A stretch of 64,000 bases of DNA, taken from the NCBI GenBank assembly GCA_966250385.1, contig CBINHC010000009.1:1-64000 (forward strand), written 5' to 3'. The DNA is from DASWTL01 sp966250385 (GTDB lineage Bacteria; Bacteroidota; Bacteroidia; Sphingobacteriales; Sphingobacteriaceae). Each line of letters begins with the position of its first letter. Position 1 is the stretch's first letter. This document shows, piece by piece, positions 1 through 8,129 of this stretch. The position numbers were made by a program, and so were the translations under genes. The notes under the pieces are model-generated. The model had not been told where the DNA came from. It searched no databases and worked only from the letters and a program-made list of their open reading frames with translations.

Positions 1-117
1 TGGCTGGCTAAATTTTCGCAGGATACGGCCGCAAGGAACACGTTCCTGTTTCTCGGGCTCACCGGGCTGCTGATCAGCGGTCTCCTGACCCAGCGAAAGG
101 AAATGGCCAGGGGTTGA
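1..117 (+). CDS. C-terminal end of a membrane protein (partial)
   Basis: Frame 1 is open from the left edge to a TGA at 115-117 and gives the last 38 residues of a protein that starts outside the window. The tail has one hydrophobic helix (roughly residues 14-30 of the visible part) followed by a short basic end, as in the last transmembrane segment of a multi-pass transporter. There is too little to name a family. It converges with the cupredoxin gene, 18 bases away. Confidence 0.55.
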   Translation, partial: WLAKFSQDTAARNTFLFLGLTGLLISGLLTQRKEMARG

Positions 118-135
118 TCCTGGCCGGCTCTCCCC

Positions 136-507
136 CTACTGAACAATGATCGTACCCTGCATCTGCGGATGCGGGATACAGTGATAGGTGATAGTGTCCG
201 CAGCGGTGAACGTACGGGAGTAGGTACCTCCCGGAGTGATACCCGGACTGTTGAAGCTGTTATCATCGGCCGTAACCGTGTGGGTATCATAGTCCCTGTT
301 GGTCCATGTGACCGTAGTGCCCCGGGCGATCGTCAGGGTGCCCGGTGAATAAGTAAAGTTCTCCATCACGACGTTCGCCGAATTTCCTCCGGGAGTTGGT
401 CCGGGATCCGGTTGCGGATTGGAATCACTGTCCTTACTGCACCCCCAGGCGAACACCAGCATCACCAGACCTACTGTAAGCCTGAGACCACTCATTAACT
501 GTTTCAT
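136..507 (-). CDS. Cupredoxin-domain lipoprotein
   Basis: A 123-residue secreted blue-copper-like protein. The start is placed at the Met at 507 because it opens a signal peptide ending in a lipobox (WGC, Cys23); a longer frame upstream has no signal-like sequence. A low-complexity Pro/Asp/Gly linker (25-43) precedes a plastocyanin-type domain. All four type-1 copper ligands are visible: His76 (DTHTV), Cys110, His113 and Met116 (YHCIPHPQM). It is therefore probably an outer-membrane- or periplasm-anchored electron carrier. It is a single gene convergent with the left-edge gene and divergent from the acetyltransferase. A second cupredoxin lies at 39379. Confidence 0.85.
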   Translation of the reverse strand: MKQLMSGLRLTVGLVMLVFAWGCSKDSDSNPQPDPGPTPGGNSANVVMENFTYSPGTLTIARGTTVTWTNRDYDTHTVTADDNSFNSPGITPGGTYSRTFTAADTITYHCIPHPQMQGTIIVQ

Positions 508-744
508 ATAACACGTACTTATACATTCAGCACGAGTGCACAGGCGGAATGGTTGCTTACGGCACCCGGTATTCGCAGGCCATGGTACCCGACACTGCTG
601 CCCTGATTTTTCCCGTCGCATGACTTCGCCGCTGCCGGTACTTTCACCTGGCGAACCGGCAGAGACTTCCCACCGGGCGGCCCGGATAGCGGAACGATAC
701 CTTCAGCATTCATCAGGTTTTCTGCTATCTTTATAATTCATTAT

Positions 745-1302
745 ATGCCGGATATGCACATGACCACACAGTTTTCCCCTTTCCCTGAACTGACTACCGG
801 GCGACTGGTCCTCCGGGAGCTCCGGATGGATGATGCCGCGGAGATCCTGATCCTTCGGTCGGATGACCGGGTCAACCAGTATATCGACCGCCCGCCGGCC
901 GTTACGCTGGACAATGCCACCAGTTTCATTGACCGGATCCGGCACGGCATCAGCACCAACCACTGGCTCTACTGGGCGGTAACCGTCCGCGGGTCCGGGC
1001 GACTGATCGGGACCGTCTCCCTCTGGAACTTCGATGAAAGCGACGGATCAGGAGAGCTCGGATACGAGCTCCTCCCGGACTTCCAGGGCCGGGGATTCAT
1101 GCAGGAAGCCGTCACGGAGGTCATAGCCTATGGCTTTTCGGTCATCGGACTGGACCATATCCGGGCCCTGACACACATCGAAAATGAGCGTTCCATCCGG
1201 CTTTTGCAGAAATACGGATTTGAGTCGTATCCCGATGCAAAGGCCGAGGAAAACGAGTCGGCGTTTTCATTGTCCCGTAAACGCTGGGAAGAATGCCGCT
1301 GA
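745..1302 (+). CDS. GNAT-family N-acetyltransferase (RimJ/RimL type)
   Basis: A 185-residue protein with the RimJ/RimL layout: TGRLVLREL near the N terminus, GYELLPDFQGRGFMQEA as the acetyl-CoA binding loop (about residues 111-127), and the late helix NERSIRLLQKYGF. The family acetylates N-terminal amines of ribosomal proteins or small substrates; the substrate here cannot be read from sequence. A TATCTTTA element at 726-733 lies 11 bases before the first ATG, so either the leader is very short or the second Met (MHM) is used. It stands alone and converges with the response regulator. Confidence 0.85.
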   Translation: MPDMHMTTQFSPFPELTTGRLVLRELRMDDAAEILILRSDDRVNQYIDRPPAVTLDNATSFIDRIRHGISTNHWLYWAVTVRGSGRLIGTVSLWNFDESDGSGELGYELLPDFQGRGFMQEAVTEVIAYGFSVIGLDHIRALTHIENERSIRLLQKYGFESYPDAKAEENESAFSLSRKRWEECR

Positions 1303-1320
1303 GCCGTCCGGCGGAACCGG

Positions 1321-1680
1321 TCAGCCGGCAAGGTATCTTTCGATCTGGTGCATCAGCGTAAATACACTGAACGGCTTGGGAATAAAGTCGTCCGCACCCA
1401 TATTCTTGGCACTCTCCTCTACCCGGCGGTCAGCGGAAAGCATGATAATCGGGATATCCTTGGTCTTTTCGTTGGTCTTCAGGCTTCCGCAGGCTTCGCG
1501 GCCGTCTTCTTCACCGATAAACGTGTCCAGCAGGATCAGATTGGGCTTGAATTCTTCAATGGTATCGATGATACCATGCGAGGTCGGCGAGGTCTTCACT
1601 TCGAATCCCTCCTGGATCAGCACCTGCTCCAGCACGTCCAGTATATCATTTTGGTCATCTACTACAAAAATTCTGCTCAT
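1321..1680 (-). CDS. Single-domain response regulator
   Basis: A 119-residue CheY-like receiver with no output domain. Acidic pocket Asp8/Asp9, phosphoacceptor Asp52 (LLDTF), Ser82 and Lys102 (PKPF) are all present. The start at 1680 is preceded by a GAGGAG ribosome-binding sequence; an open frame upstream of it is non-coding in character. No kinase is adjacent, so it may serve one of the orphan histidine kinases in the window as an intermediate phosphate carrier (inference). Confidence 0.9.
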   Translation of the reverse strand: MSRIFVVDDQNDILDVLEQVLIQEGFEVKTSPTSHGIIDTIEEFKPNLILLDTFIGEEDGREACGSLKTNEKTKDIPIIMLSADRRVEESAKNMGADDFIPKPFSVFTLMHQIERYLAG

Positions 1681-1887
1681 ACCGATTTTCTCCTCGAAAT
1701 CAGGTGAGAACAAATACTGTGCTAAAAATTCACATGCATGGGATTGCACTGACGCACGGCGGGCAGTGCCGGCAGCGGGAAGACCTCTTCCGGGAGGCCC
1801 ATACGGGTATATGGCAGGGTCACGCGTTTGGGATTTTTCGTATTCCATCCGCCCGAAGCAGTTAATTTGATGTATAATTGCCGGAAA

Positions 1888-1903
1888 TGTGACGTCAGTC
1901 ACG
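1888..1903. promoter_or_regulatory. Crp/Fnr-type operator
   Basis: TGTGA-CGTCAG-TCACG matches the Crp-type consensus TGTGAN6TCACA at 9 of 10 fixed bases. Its centre (1895.5) lies about 42 bases before the start expected from the -7 element at 1925-1932, the usual class II activator position. No -33 element is visible, consistent with activator dependence. Confidence 0.6.
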
Positions 1904-1924
1904 CCCCAGCTCCGGGCAGGGTCC

Positions 1925-1932
1925 TACCTTTG
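1925..1932 (+). promoter_or_regulatory. -7 promoter element of the sulfide operon
   Basis: TACCTTTG is a full match to the Bacteroidota -7 consensus TAnnTTTG. It sits 20 bases before the tauE-like start codon. Transcription would begin around 1937. Confidence 0.6.
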
Positions 1933-1952
1933 AGGTACAAACAGGTATATTA

Positions 1953-2750
1953 ATGGAATTATTCGGTTACATCGCGTCCGCCTTCATCGGCCTTTCACTG
2001 GGTCTCATCGGCGGCGGCGGCTCGATCCTGACCGTGCCCGTGCTGGTTTATCTTTTTGGCATTTCGCCCCTGCTGGCCACCTCCTACTCCCTGTTTATTG
2101 TCGGCTCGACCAGCCTGATCGGCGCGGTCAACAATCTGAGGAAAGGTGAAGTAAGTCTGAAAGCGGCTTTCCTTTTCGGAACGACCTCCATCATAACCGT
2201 ATTTGCGACCCGGAAGTTCCTGATCCCTCAGATCCCCAGGGAACTGTGGACGGTCGGCGGAACCACCATTACCGAGCCTTTCCTGACGATGGTCCTTTTC
2301 GGCATACTCATGCTGTCGGCCTCCTTCAGCATGATCCGGAACAAGAACGGGGAGGCAGGGCGAATGCCCGGATGCACCGAATACGGAAAGTTCTTCAAAC
2401 TGCTCGGGTATGGCATCAGTATCGGCCTGGTAACAGGCCTGCTGGGAGCCGGCGGAGGATTCCTGCTGATCCCCGCCCTGGTGCTGTTCGTCGGTTTACC
2501 CATGAAGAAAGCCGTGGGAACATCCCTGCTGATCATTGCCCTGAACTCCCTGATCGGGTTTCTGGCCGATCTGGGGCATTTCACAATAGACTGGGCGTTC
2601 CTTTTGGAGATCGCCCTGATCGCCATCGCAGGCGTCCTGGTCGGCGGCCGTGTAGCGCGGGTCATTCCATCGGTAAAACTGAAAAAGGGATTCGGATGGT
2701 TCATCCTGGTGATGGGCATTTATATCATTCTGAAGGAATTTCTCAGCTGA
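1953..2750 (+). CDS. tauE: TauE/SafE-family sulfite exporter (DUF81)
   Basis: A 265-residue inner-membrane protein with about eight hydrophobic segments and the two internal Gly-rich repeats typical of the family: GLIGGGGSILTVPVLVY near residue 18 and GLLGAGGGFLLIPALVL near 166. Family members export sulfite or organosulfonates. It starts the operon with the persulfide dioxygenase-rhodanese gene, 78 bases downstream. In the cst operon of Staphylococcus aureus a TauE protein also accompanies CstB, so sulfite removal is the likely role (inference). Expression is probably driven by the Crp-like site and -7 element just upstream. Confidence 0.9.
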   Translation: MELFGYIASAFIGLSLGLIGGGGSILTVPVLVYLFGISPLLATSYSLFIVGSTSLIGAVNNLRKGEVSLKAAFLFGTTSIITVFATRKFLIPQIPRELWTVGGTTITEPFLTMVLFGILMLSASFSMIRNKNGEAGRMPGCTEYGKFFKLLGYGISIGLVTGLLGAGGGFLLIPALVLFVGLPMKKAVGTSLLIIALNSLIGFLADLGHFTIDWAFLLEIALIAIAGVLVGGRVARVIPSVKLKKGFGWFILVMGIYIILKEFLS

Positions 2751-2828
2751 GCGACATGAAGAACATAACGACAATCCACGGGCAATTAACGACCTTTGTA
2801 TAATAAAACGACTAAAAAACAGACAGCC

Positions 2829-4262
2829 ATGATCATCGAACAGATATATACCGGATGCCTGGCACAGGGTGCCTACTATATTCAGTCCGGCCATGATGCA
2901 GCCATTATAGATCCGTTGCGCGAGGTACAGCCCTACATAGAAAAAGCCCGCGCAAACGGGGCCACCATTAGATACGTCTTTGAAACGCACTTCCACGCGG
3001 ACTTTGTTTCGGGACACCTGGACCTCTCGGAACAGACCGGAGCACCGATCATATACGGCCCCAACGCCAATCCGACGTTCAACGCCCGCATCGCACATGA
3101 CCTGGAGGAATTCAGGCTCGGAGGCGCGAAGATCCGGGTGCTGCATACGCCGGGACATACCATGGAGTCCACCTCGTACCTGCTGATCGATGAGAACGGG
3201 AAAGAGACCGCACTGTTTTCAGGCGACACGCTCTTCATCGGCGATGTCGGCCGTCCGGACCTGGCCCAGAAGGCAGCCAACATGACCCAGGAGGAACTCG
3301 CCGGAACGCTGTTCGATTCCCTCCGGAACAAGATCATGCCGCTGCCTGATGACATTACCGTGTATCCTGCCCACGGAGCCGGCTCGGCCTGCGGAAAGAA
3401 CATGAGCAAGGAAACAACCGATACCCTCGGCAACCAGAAGCGGTATAACTATGCCCTGCGTCCGGATATGACCCGCGAGGAGTTCATCCGTGAAGTAACC
3501 TTCGGCCTCACGCCGCCGCCTGCATACTTCCCGCTGAATGTTCAGATGAACCGCGAAGGTTATGAGAGCATCGGCAACGTATTGAAAAAAGGCACGCATG
3601 CCCTGCAGCCGGATGCTTTTGAAACAGCGGCCAATGAAGCCGGAGCCCTTATGCTCGACACCCGCGACCCGCAGTCCTTTGCAGCCGCCTTTATCCCGAA
3701 CTCGATCAACATCGGTATAGACGGAAGTTTTGCGCCCTGGGTCGGCACCCTGGTCCCGGATATCAAGCAACCCATCCTGCTGATCACAGGCCCGGGCCGG
3801 GAAGAAGAGGTCGTTATTCGTCTGGCCCGTGTGGGATACGATTTTTCCATCGGCTATCTGCAGGGCGGTATCGATGCCTGGAAAGCGGCGGGGAAAGAAG
3901 TTGACCACATCGAATCGATTACTGCTGACGAACTTGCCGAACGGCTGAAACGGGACGGACAGGCAAATATCCTGGATGTCCGGAAAGAAAGCGAGTACTC
4001 GGCAGAACATCTGCTGAGCGCGGAGAACGTGCCGTTGGACTTCATCAATGAAAACATGGACCAGGTAGACAAGGACAAGCCCTATTACGTTCATTGTGCC
4101 GGGGGATACCGTTCCATGATCTTCAATTCCATTCTGCGGGCACGCGGCTATGATAACCTTATCGACATTAAAGGCGGCTACAAGGCGATCCGTGATTCCG
4201 GAAAATTCCAGGTGAGTTCGTTTGTATGCCCGGATACCCTTAAATCGCAGCAAGATGCTTAG
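2829..4262 (+). CDS. Persulfide dioxygenase-rhodanese fusion (CstB-like)
   Basis: A 477-residue multidomain enzyme that oxidises glutathione- or protein-type persulfide to sulfite and transfers sulfur. Residues 1-240 are an ETHE1-like metallo-beta-lactamase fold; His54, His56, His110 and Asp133 supply the mononuclear iron site. Residues about 265-355 are a first rhodanese domain without a catalytic Cys (its loop reads LITGPGREEE). Residues about 365-470 are an active rhodanese with Cys423 (VHCAGGYRS). This order, including the inactive middle domain, is that of S. aureus CstB. The start at 2829 (MIIEQIY) is preferred because domain homology begins there; an upstream in-frame ATG at 2796 would add 11 Lys/Thr-rich residues. 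Confidence 0.92.
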   Translation: MIIEQIYTGCLAQGAYYIQSGHDAAIIDPLREVQPYIEKARANGATIRYVFETHFHADFVSGHLDLSEQTGAPIIYGPNANPTFNARIAHDLEEFRLGGAKIRVLHTPGHTMESTSYLLIDENGKETALFSGDTLFIGDVGRPDLAQKAANMTQEELAGTLFDSLRNKIMPLPDDITVYPAHGAGSACGKNMSKETTDTLGNQKRYNYALRPDMTREEFIREVTFGLTPPPAYFPLNVQMNREGYESIGNVLKKGTHALQPDAFETAANEAGALMLDTRDPQSFAAAFIPNSINIGIDGSFAPWVGTLVPDIKQPILLITGPGREEEVVIRLARVGYDFSIGYLQGGIDAWKAAGKEVDHIESITADELAERLKRDGQANILDVRKESEYSAEHLLSAENVPLDFINENMDQVDKDKPYYVHCAGGYRSMIFNSILRARGYDNLIDIKGGYKAIRDSGKFQVSSFVCPDTLKSQQDA

Positions 4263-4707
4263 GCCCGTTATTGCGTTATTACTGGTTCTGGCATCCGCCT
4301 ACAGCGGACACGCACAGCGCATTCCGGATCTGCAGCTGGAGAAAGACCCCTGGACCAAGAGCCAGCTGATCGAACCGGAAGAACTGGCCGGCATTTTAAG
4401 GAACCCTAAGGCTGACAAGCCGCTGATCTATAATATCGGGGTGGTTGATGATATTCTGGGCGCCATTCCCATGGGCGGCGCATCCGAAAAGGCAAACCTG
4501 GAAAAATTCCGTAAGGCGATCGCGACGCTTCCGAAGGACTCTGAAGTGGTGATCTATTGCGGATGCTGTCCGTTCTCCCGGTGTCCGAATATCCGGCCTG
4601 CGTTCCGTGCCATGCAGGCAGCAGGCATCAGGGATGGCCGGCTGCTTCACCTGCCGGTCAATATCAGGACGGACTGGATCAGTAAGGGGTATCCCCTGGC
4701 CAGGTAA
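4255..4707 (+). CDS. Secreted rhodanese-like protein with a Cys-rich active loop
   Basis: A 150-residue protein with a cleavable signal peptide (residues 1-21, ending AHAQ-like). The rest is one rhodanese-like domain whose active loop reads YCGCCPFSRCPN, putting Cys102, Cys104, Cys105 and Cys110 together instead of a single catalytic Cys. The start codon overlaps the end of the dioxygenase gene by 8 bases, so translation is coupled. Periplasmic location and neighbours suggest sulfane-sulfur handling or a redox role outside the membrane (inference). Confidence 0.82.
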   Translation: MLRPVIALLLVLASAYSGHAQRIPDLQLEKDPWTKSQLIEPEELAGILRNPKADKPLIYNIGVVDDILGAIPMGGASEKANLEKFRKAIATLPKDSEVVIYCGCCPFSRCPNIRPAFRAMQAAGIRDGRLLHLPVNIRTDWISKGYPLAR

Positions 4708-4794
4708 ACGGCCCGGAAGCCGGAAGTATGGTTCGGTTCTTGCGAGGTTCCGGGAGAGCGGAAGTTCCGCCCGCAAATAACACCGGCTCCCCGC

Positions 4795-5160
4795 ATGACC
4801 AGACTTGCTGCCATAATCAATCATAAATGTCCCCGCTGCAGGAAAGGCGACATGTTTAAGACATCCATGTTCAGCTGGCATTATGCCGATATGTATGACC
4901 ACTGCCCGTACTGCGGGTTGAGGTACGAGATCGAGCCGGGCTATTTCTGGGCGGCGATGTTTATCAGTTACGCATTGTCGGTTGCAGAACTGGTGATCTC
5001 GGGAATCGCCGCCTTCTACATCTTCGGAGAAGAGGACATCTGGCTGCTGATCGCGGTGACCATTACGCCTATCCTGCTGCTGTTCACATTCAACTTCCGG
5101 TATTCCAGAACGCTGTTACTGCATCTCCTCTCCGGAATTGAATACCAAAAGGATTATTAG
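4795..5160 (+). CDS. DUF983 family membrane protein
   Basis: A 121-residue protein with an N-terminal zinc-ribbon-like pair, CPRC (12-15) and CPYC (37-40), followed by two transmembrane segments (about 54-76 and 81-101). This is the DUF983 layout; the function is unknown, though the family often sits near cytochrome or redox genes. It lies between the rhodanese gene (87 bases upstream) and a TlpA-like gene on the same strand, so co-expression with sulfur/redox functions is possible. Confidence 0.85.
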   Translation: MTRLAAIINHKCPRCRKGDMFKTSMFSWHYADMYDHCPYCGLRYEIEPGYFWAAMFISYALSVAELVISGIAAFYIFGEEDIWLLIAVTITPILLLFTFNFRYSRTLLLHLLSGIEYQKDY

Positions 5161-5208
5161 ATGCACCGGCGGGTGCGGAGATCCGGACCGATCCGTAAAC
5201 TTTTCTGC

Positions 5209-5216
5209 TACCTTTA
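5209..5216 (+). promoter_or_regulatory. -7-like element before the tlpA-like gene
   Basis: TACCTTTA differs from TAnnTTTG only at the last base and ends 16 bases before the ATG at 5233. It suggests the thioredoxin-like gene has its own promoter. Confidence 0.35.
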
Positions 5217-5232
5217 CAGTTAGATTTAGCGT

Positions 5233-5829
5233 ATGAAGAAATTCTCGAAGGCAGACATCGGTTTTGTCATCCTGCTGCTGTTCTTTTTTATGGCGGCATT
5301 TAATCCCAAAGTAAAGGCGCTGGTCCTGCGCCAACTGATCCGGACCGGGTTGTATGAACCGAAGATAGACCATCTGAAGCCGAAGGAGGTCACCCTTGCC
5401 GGGCATCCGGCTCCGAAACCCGCGCCTTCCGCCACCTTCACCACCTCCGCAGGCACTGCAGTGGACATCGCAGACAGCCGGGGGAAAGTGATCTTTCTGA
5501 ACTTCTGGGCGACCTGGTGTCCGCCATGTCTGGCGGAAATGCCTTCCGTAAATTCGTTAAGAAGCAAGTTCAGAAATGATCCGTCGGTCATTTTTATCCT
5601 GGCGGACATCGATAACAACCTGAAACGCTCCGAGCGTTTCATGAAGGATCATCAGTACGATCTTCCTGTGTATGAGCCGACCGGGCCGGTCCCGCAGGCG
5701 ATCTTCCAGGGTACGGTTCCCACCACGGTCATCATCAATAAACAGGGCGAGATCGTATTCTTCCACGAGGGCATGGCGGACTATGATTCCCCGGAGGTGG
5801 AAAAGTTCCTGACCGGACTCACCCGGTAG
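5233..5829 (+). CDS. TlpA-like membrane-anchored thiol-disulfide oxidoreductase
   Basis: A 198-residue protein with an uncleaved N-terminal membrane anchor (about 8-24), a linker, then a thioredoxin fold starting near residue 62. The active site is WCPPC (Cys96, Cys99), and the cis-Pro loop reads VPTT. Such proteins reduce disulfides on the periplasmic face, for example in cytochrome c maturation or in keeping cysteine-rich partners reduced. With a Cys-rich periplasmic rhodanese encoded just upstream, that protein is an obvious candidate client (inference). Confidence 0.9.
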   Translation: MKKFSKADIGFVILLLFFFMAAFNPKVKALVLRQLIRTGLYEPKIDHLKPKEVTLAGHPAPKPAPSATFTTSAGTAVDIADSRGKVIFLNFWATWCPPCLAEMPSVNSLRSKFRNDPSVIFILADIDNNLKRSERFMKDHQYDLPVYEPTGPVPQAIFQGTVPTTVIINKQGEIVFFHEGMADYDSPEVEKFLTGLTR

Positions 5830-5856
5830 CAGGCCGGAATGGACGAAACCCTTGCG

Positions 5857-7593
5857 CTAGCGGTCCCGGAACTCCTTCATGTACACCGTAATGACGGTAC
5901 CCTTCCCGCGCTCGCTCTGCACTTCGATGGAACCGCCCAGCATATCCACATAACCTTTGACGAGATGCAGTCCCAGACCGGTCCCCTGAATGCCGGTAAC
6001 GTCCGAAGCCCGGAAAAACCTTTCAAACAGGTGCTGCTGATCTTCCTGCGAGATCCCGATGCCCTCGTCGCGGACGGTGAGCTGCATTCGCCCCTCTCCC
6101 GCTACGGTACTCACCCGTACACAACTGCCGTGGGGGGAATACTTAATGGCATTGGATATCAGGTTGGTCAGAATCTGCTTGTAGATCAGCGGGTCCAGAC
6201 AAAACATGGGGTCCCCTTCATGGTGATAGACAACCTGATGGGTGTCGTTCGCCCCGGATTCTTCGCAAACCTTTTCGGTGATCTCCCGCACATCGAAAAC
6301 ATCCGACTTCGTCACCACCTTGCCGGCTTCCATTTTCTCCAGATTCAGGAATTCTTCGAGAATGGTCATCAGGGTCTGTATGTTGGCCATGATCATATCC
6401 AGGTATTTGTCTTTATTTACCCGGTCGCCGTAATCGCGAATGGCCGTCGCAGCCAGATGAATGGCAGTCAGGGGCGTCTTGAATTCATGGGAAGCCATTG
6501 CGACAAAGTTTGATTTGAGCTTGTTGAGATCCTTCTCCTTCTGCAGGGCCCTGCTTTTGACTTCGTCAAGCTGTTTCCTTTCCGTAAAATCCTGCAGCAC
6601 CTGCGTAAACCCGGTGATATGCCCGTGATGATCATGGGTGGGGATCATATAGACGTTGGCCCAGAATCGGGACCCGTCCTTGCAGAGCAGCCATTTTTCC
6701 TTTTCCAGATGCCCGCTTTCAGTCGCCTGCGCCAGATCCTGCTCCGCTTCGCCTCTGGCCAGATCCGCTGCACCGTAAAATCGCCGGAACGATCTTCCCA
6801 CGATCTCCTGCTCCGAGTACCCGGTCAGATTCTCGGCACCGAGGTTCCAGTTGAGGACAACGCCCTCCCGGTCAAGTCTGAAAATCGCATAGTCCTTTAC
6901 ACTGTTGATCAGTGATCGGAGCTCTTCCTCGCTGATGCGCTGGCGATCTTCCGCTATCCTCCGTTTTCTGAGGTTAAAACGGACGAACAAAAAGGATGTA
7001 ACCAGCAGCAGGATCACCACCGCCACGTACACGACGAAAAGCTTGTTGTAGGCTGAAATGGTCGTCCGGTAGCTTTGGTTCCGCTCATATAACAGCGCCC
7101 GCTCATCCGATTCGACACGATTCACCTGGCCGATTATTCTGGTCAGGTAAAACAGCTTCCGCTCCATCGCATTCCGGATCTGCTGAGCCGAGGTCGCGGG
7201 CTGACCCCTTCTCAGCACATCTCTATCGCTGATGGCAAGCAGGCTTGCCACGTCGTTGCTTATGGAATCGCAGCGCTCGGCCGCATTCCCGTTCGATTTC
7301 ATCAGTGACCGGAATACGGGCAGCGTTTCGGTAAGGGATTTCCTGGACCTCAGGTACCGGGTCCGGTAAGTGGTACTCCCGGTTACCAGGTAAGCGTTCG
7401 ATTCGAGAACGACCATCCTGCTTAACATACCCACCTCTTCGGTTTGCCGCAGCACATTCTGATTGTTTCGGATCCAGTAAGAGCTTTGACTAAAAACGAG
7501 GTCGTAATGATAAAAGACAAGGATAGGCAGAATAATAACGGCCACCAGAGCTATATACAGTACAAAAAGTACTCTCTCCAGGCGTGACCTCAT
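5857..7593 (-). CDS. Membrane histidine kinase with CHASE3-like sensor and PAS domain
   Basis: A 578-residue kinase. Two transmembrane helices (about 8-28 and 186-206) enclose a helical periplasmic domain resembling CHASE3. A PAS domain covers about 222-340, HisKA has the phospho-acceptor His369 (ASHEFKTPL), and the ATPase domain shows the N box (NLISNAIKYS), DEGIGIS and GTGLGL. It is complete and probably autophosphorylates in response to an envelope signal. No response regulator is adjacent. It converges with the TlpA-like gene. Confidence 0.93.
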   Translation of the reverse strand: MRSRLERVLFVLYIALVAVIILPILVFYHYDLVFSQSSYWIRNNQNVLRQTEEVGMLSRMVVLESNAYLVTGSTTYRTRYLRSRKSLTETLPVFRSLMKSNGNAAERCDSISNDVASLLAISDRDVLRRGQPATSAQQIRNAMERKLFYLTRIIGQVNRVESDERALLYERNQSYRTTISAYNKLFVVYVAVVILLLVTSFLFVRFNLRKRRIAEDRQRISEEELRSLINSVKDYAIFRLDREGVVLNWNLGAENLTGYSEQEIVGRSFRRFYGAADLARGEAEQDLAQATESGHLEKEKWLLCKDGSRFWANVYMIPTHDHHGHITGFTQVLQDFTERKQLDEVKSRALQKEKDLNKLKSNFVAMASHEFKTPLTAIHLAATAIRDYGDRVNKDKYLDMIMANIQTLMTILEEFLNLEKMEAGKVVTKSDVFDVREITEKVCEESGANDTHQVVYHHEGDPMFCLDPLIYKQILTNLISNAIKYSPHGSCVRVSTVAGEGRMQLTVRDEGIGISQEDQQHLFERFFRASDVTGIQGTGLGLHLVKGYVDMLGGSIEVQSERGKGTVITVYMKEFRDR

Positions 7594-7689
7594 ACTCCTT
7601 GTGACGTTAGCTTTTGGTTAATGACTGAGTTGCGATGGGGCCGGGACCATGTAGCCACAACTCCAATAAATGTGTAACAATAAAAGCTA

Positions 7690-8001
7690 TCCTAAGTTTC
7701 GGAGGGCCCGAGATCTGCAACCGCGCTCTCCAGTCCGGGGTCCCCGACGGGATCAGACTGCCCGGTGCCGGCACGGGAATAAAGGACTACGGCCTGGTCC
7801 TTCAGCAGCTCGGCGGCTACCCGGCCCCAGACCTTGTAATCGGACGCGAATCCGGATTCAAAAATGATAGTGTAAGGACCCGCGCCGGCGCTGATCATTT
7901 CAAGTGAATGGTCGCCGAGGCTGACCCGGACGGGTGACTGTGCCTGTACGAACAGCGTACCGGCAAAAAAGGCAAAGGATTAACGCGTAAAGTCTGGTCA
8001 T
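7690..8001 (-). pseudogene. Decayed alpha/beta-hydrolase gene
   Basis: The Met at 8001 opens a signal peptide (MTRLYALILCLF) that runs into an A6 run (T6 on the coding strand) at 7969-7974. Removing one base there joins it to a continuous frame reading AGTLFVQAQSPV and then IIFESGFASDYKVWGRVAAEL and YSRAGTGQSD, typical of the beta1-to-helix-A part of alpha/beta hydrolases. The frame then breaks again near 7710 (ADLRALRNLG lies in another frame) and the catalytic half is missing. Two frame breaks plus truncation argue for decay rather than one sequencing error. Confidence 0.65.
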
Positions 8002-8129
8002 GCGAATGAGTAAGAAGTGATTTATAGGGAGACGCCGGAACCGACGCCTAGGTTGCACCGGGTCTCCCATTCGAGAAAACCTTTGGGTCGTCCGGCTGTA
8101 TAAAGTGGTGCGTACCAAGATTATATACA

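Noticed and set aside
3219..4253. Long minus-strand open frame (344 codons) opposite the dioxygenase-rhodanese gene
   Set aside because: It is antisense to a clearly conserved gene, has no recognisable domains and is expected in this GC-rich codon composition.
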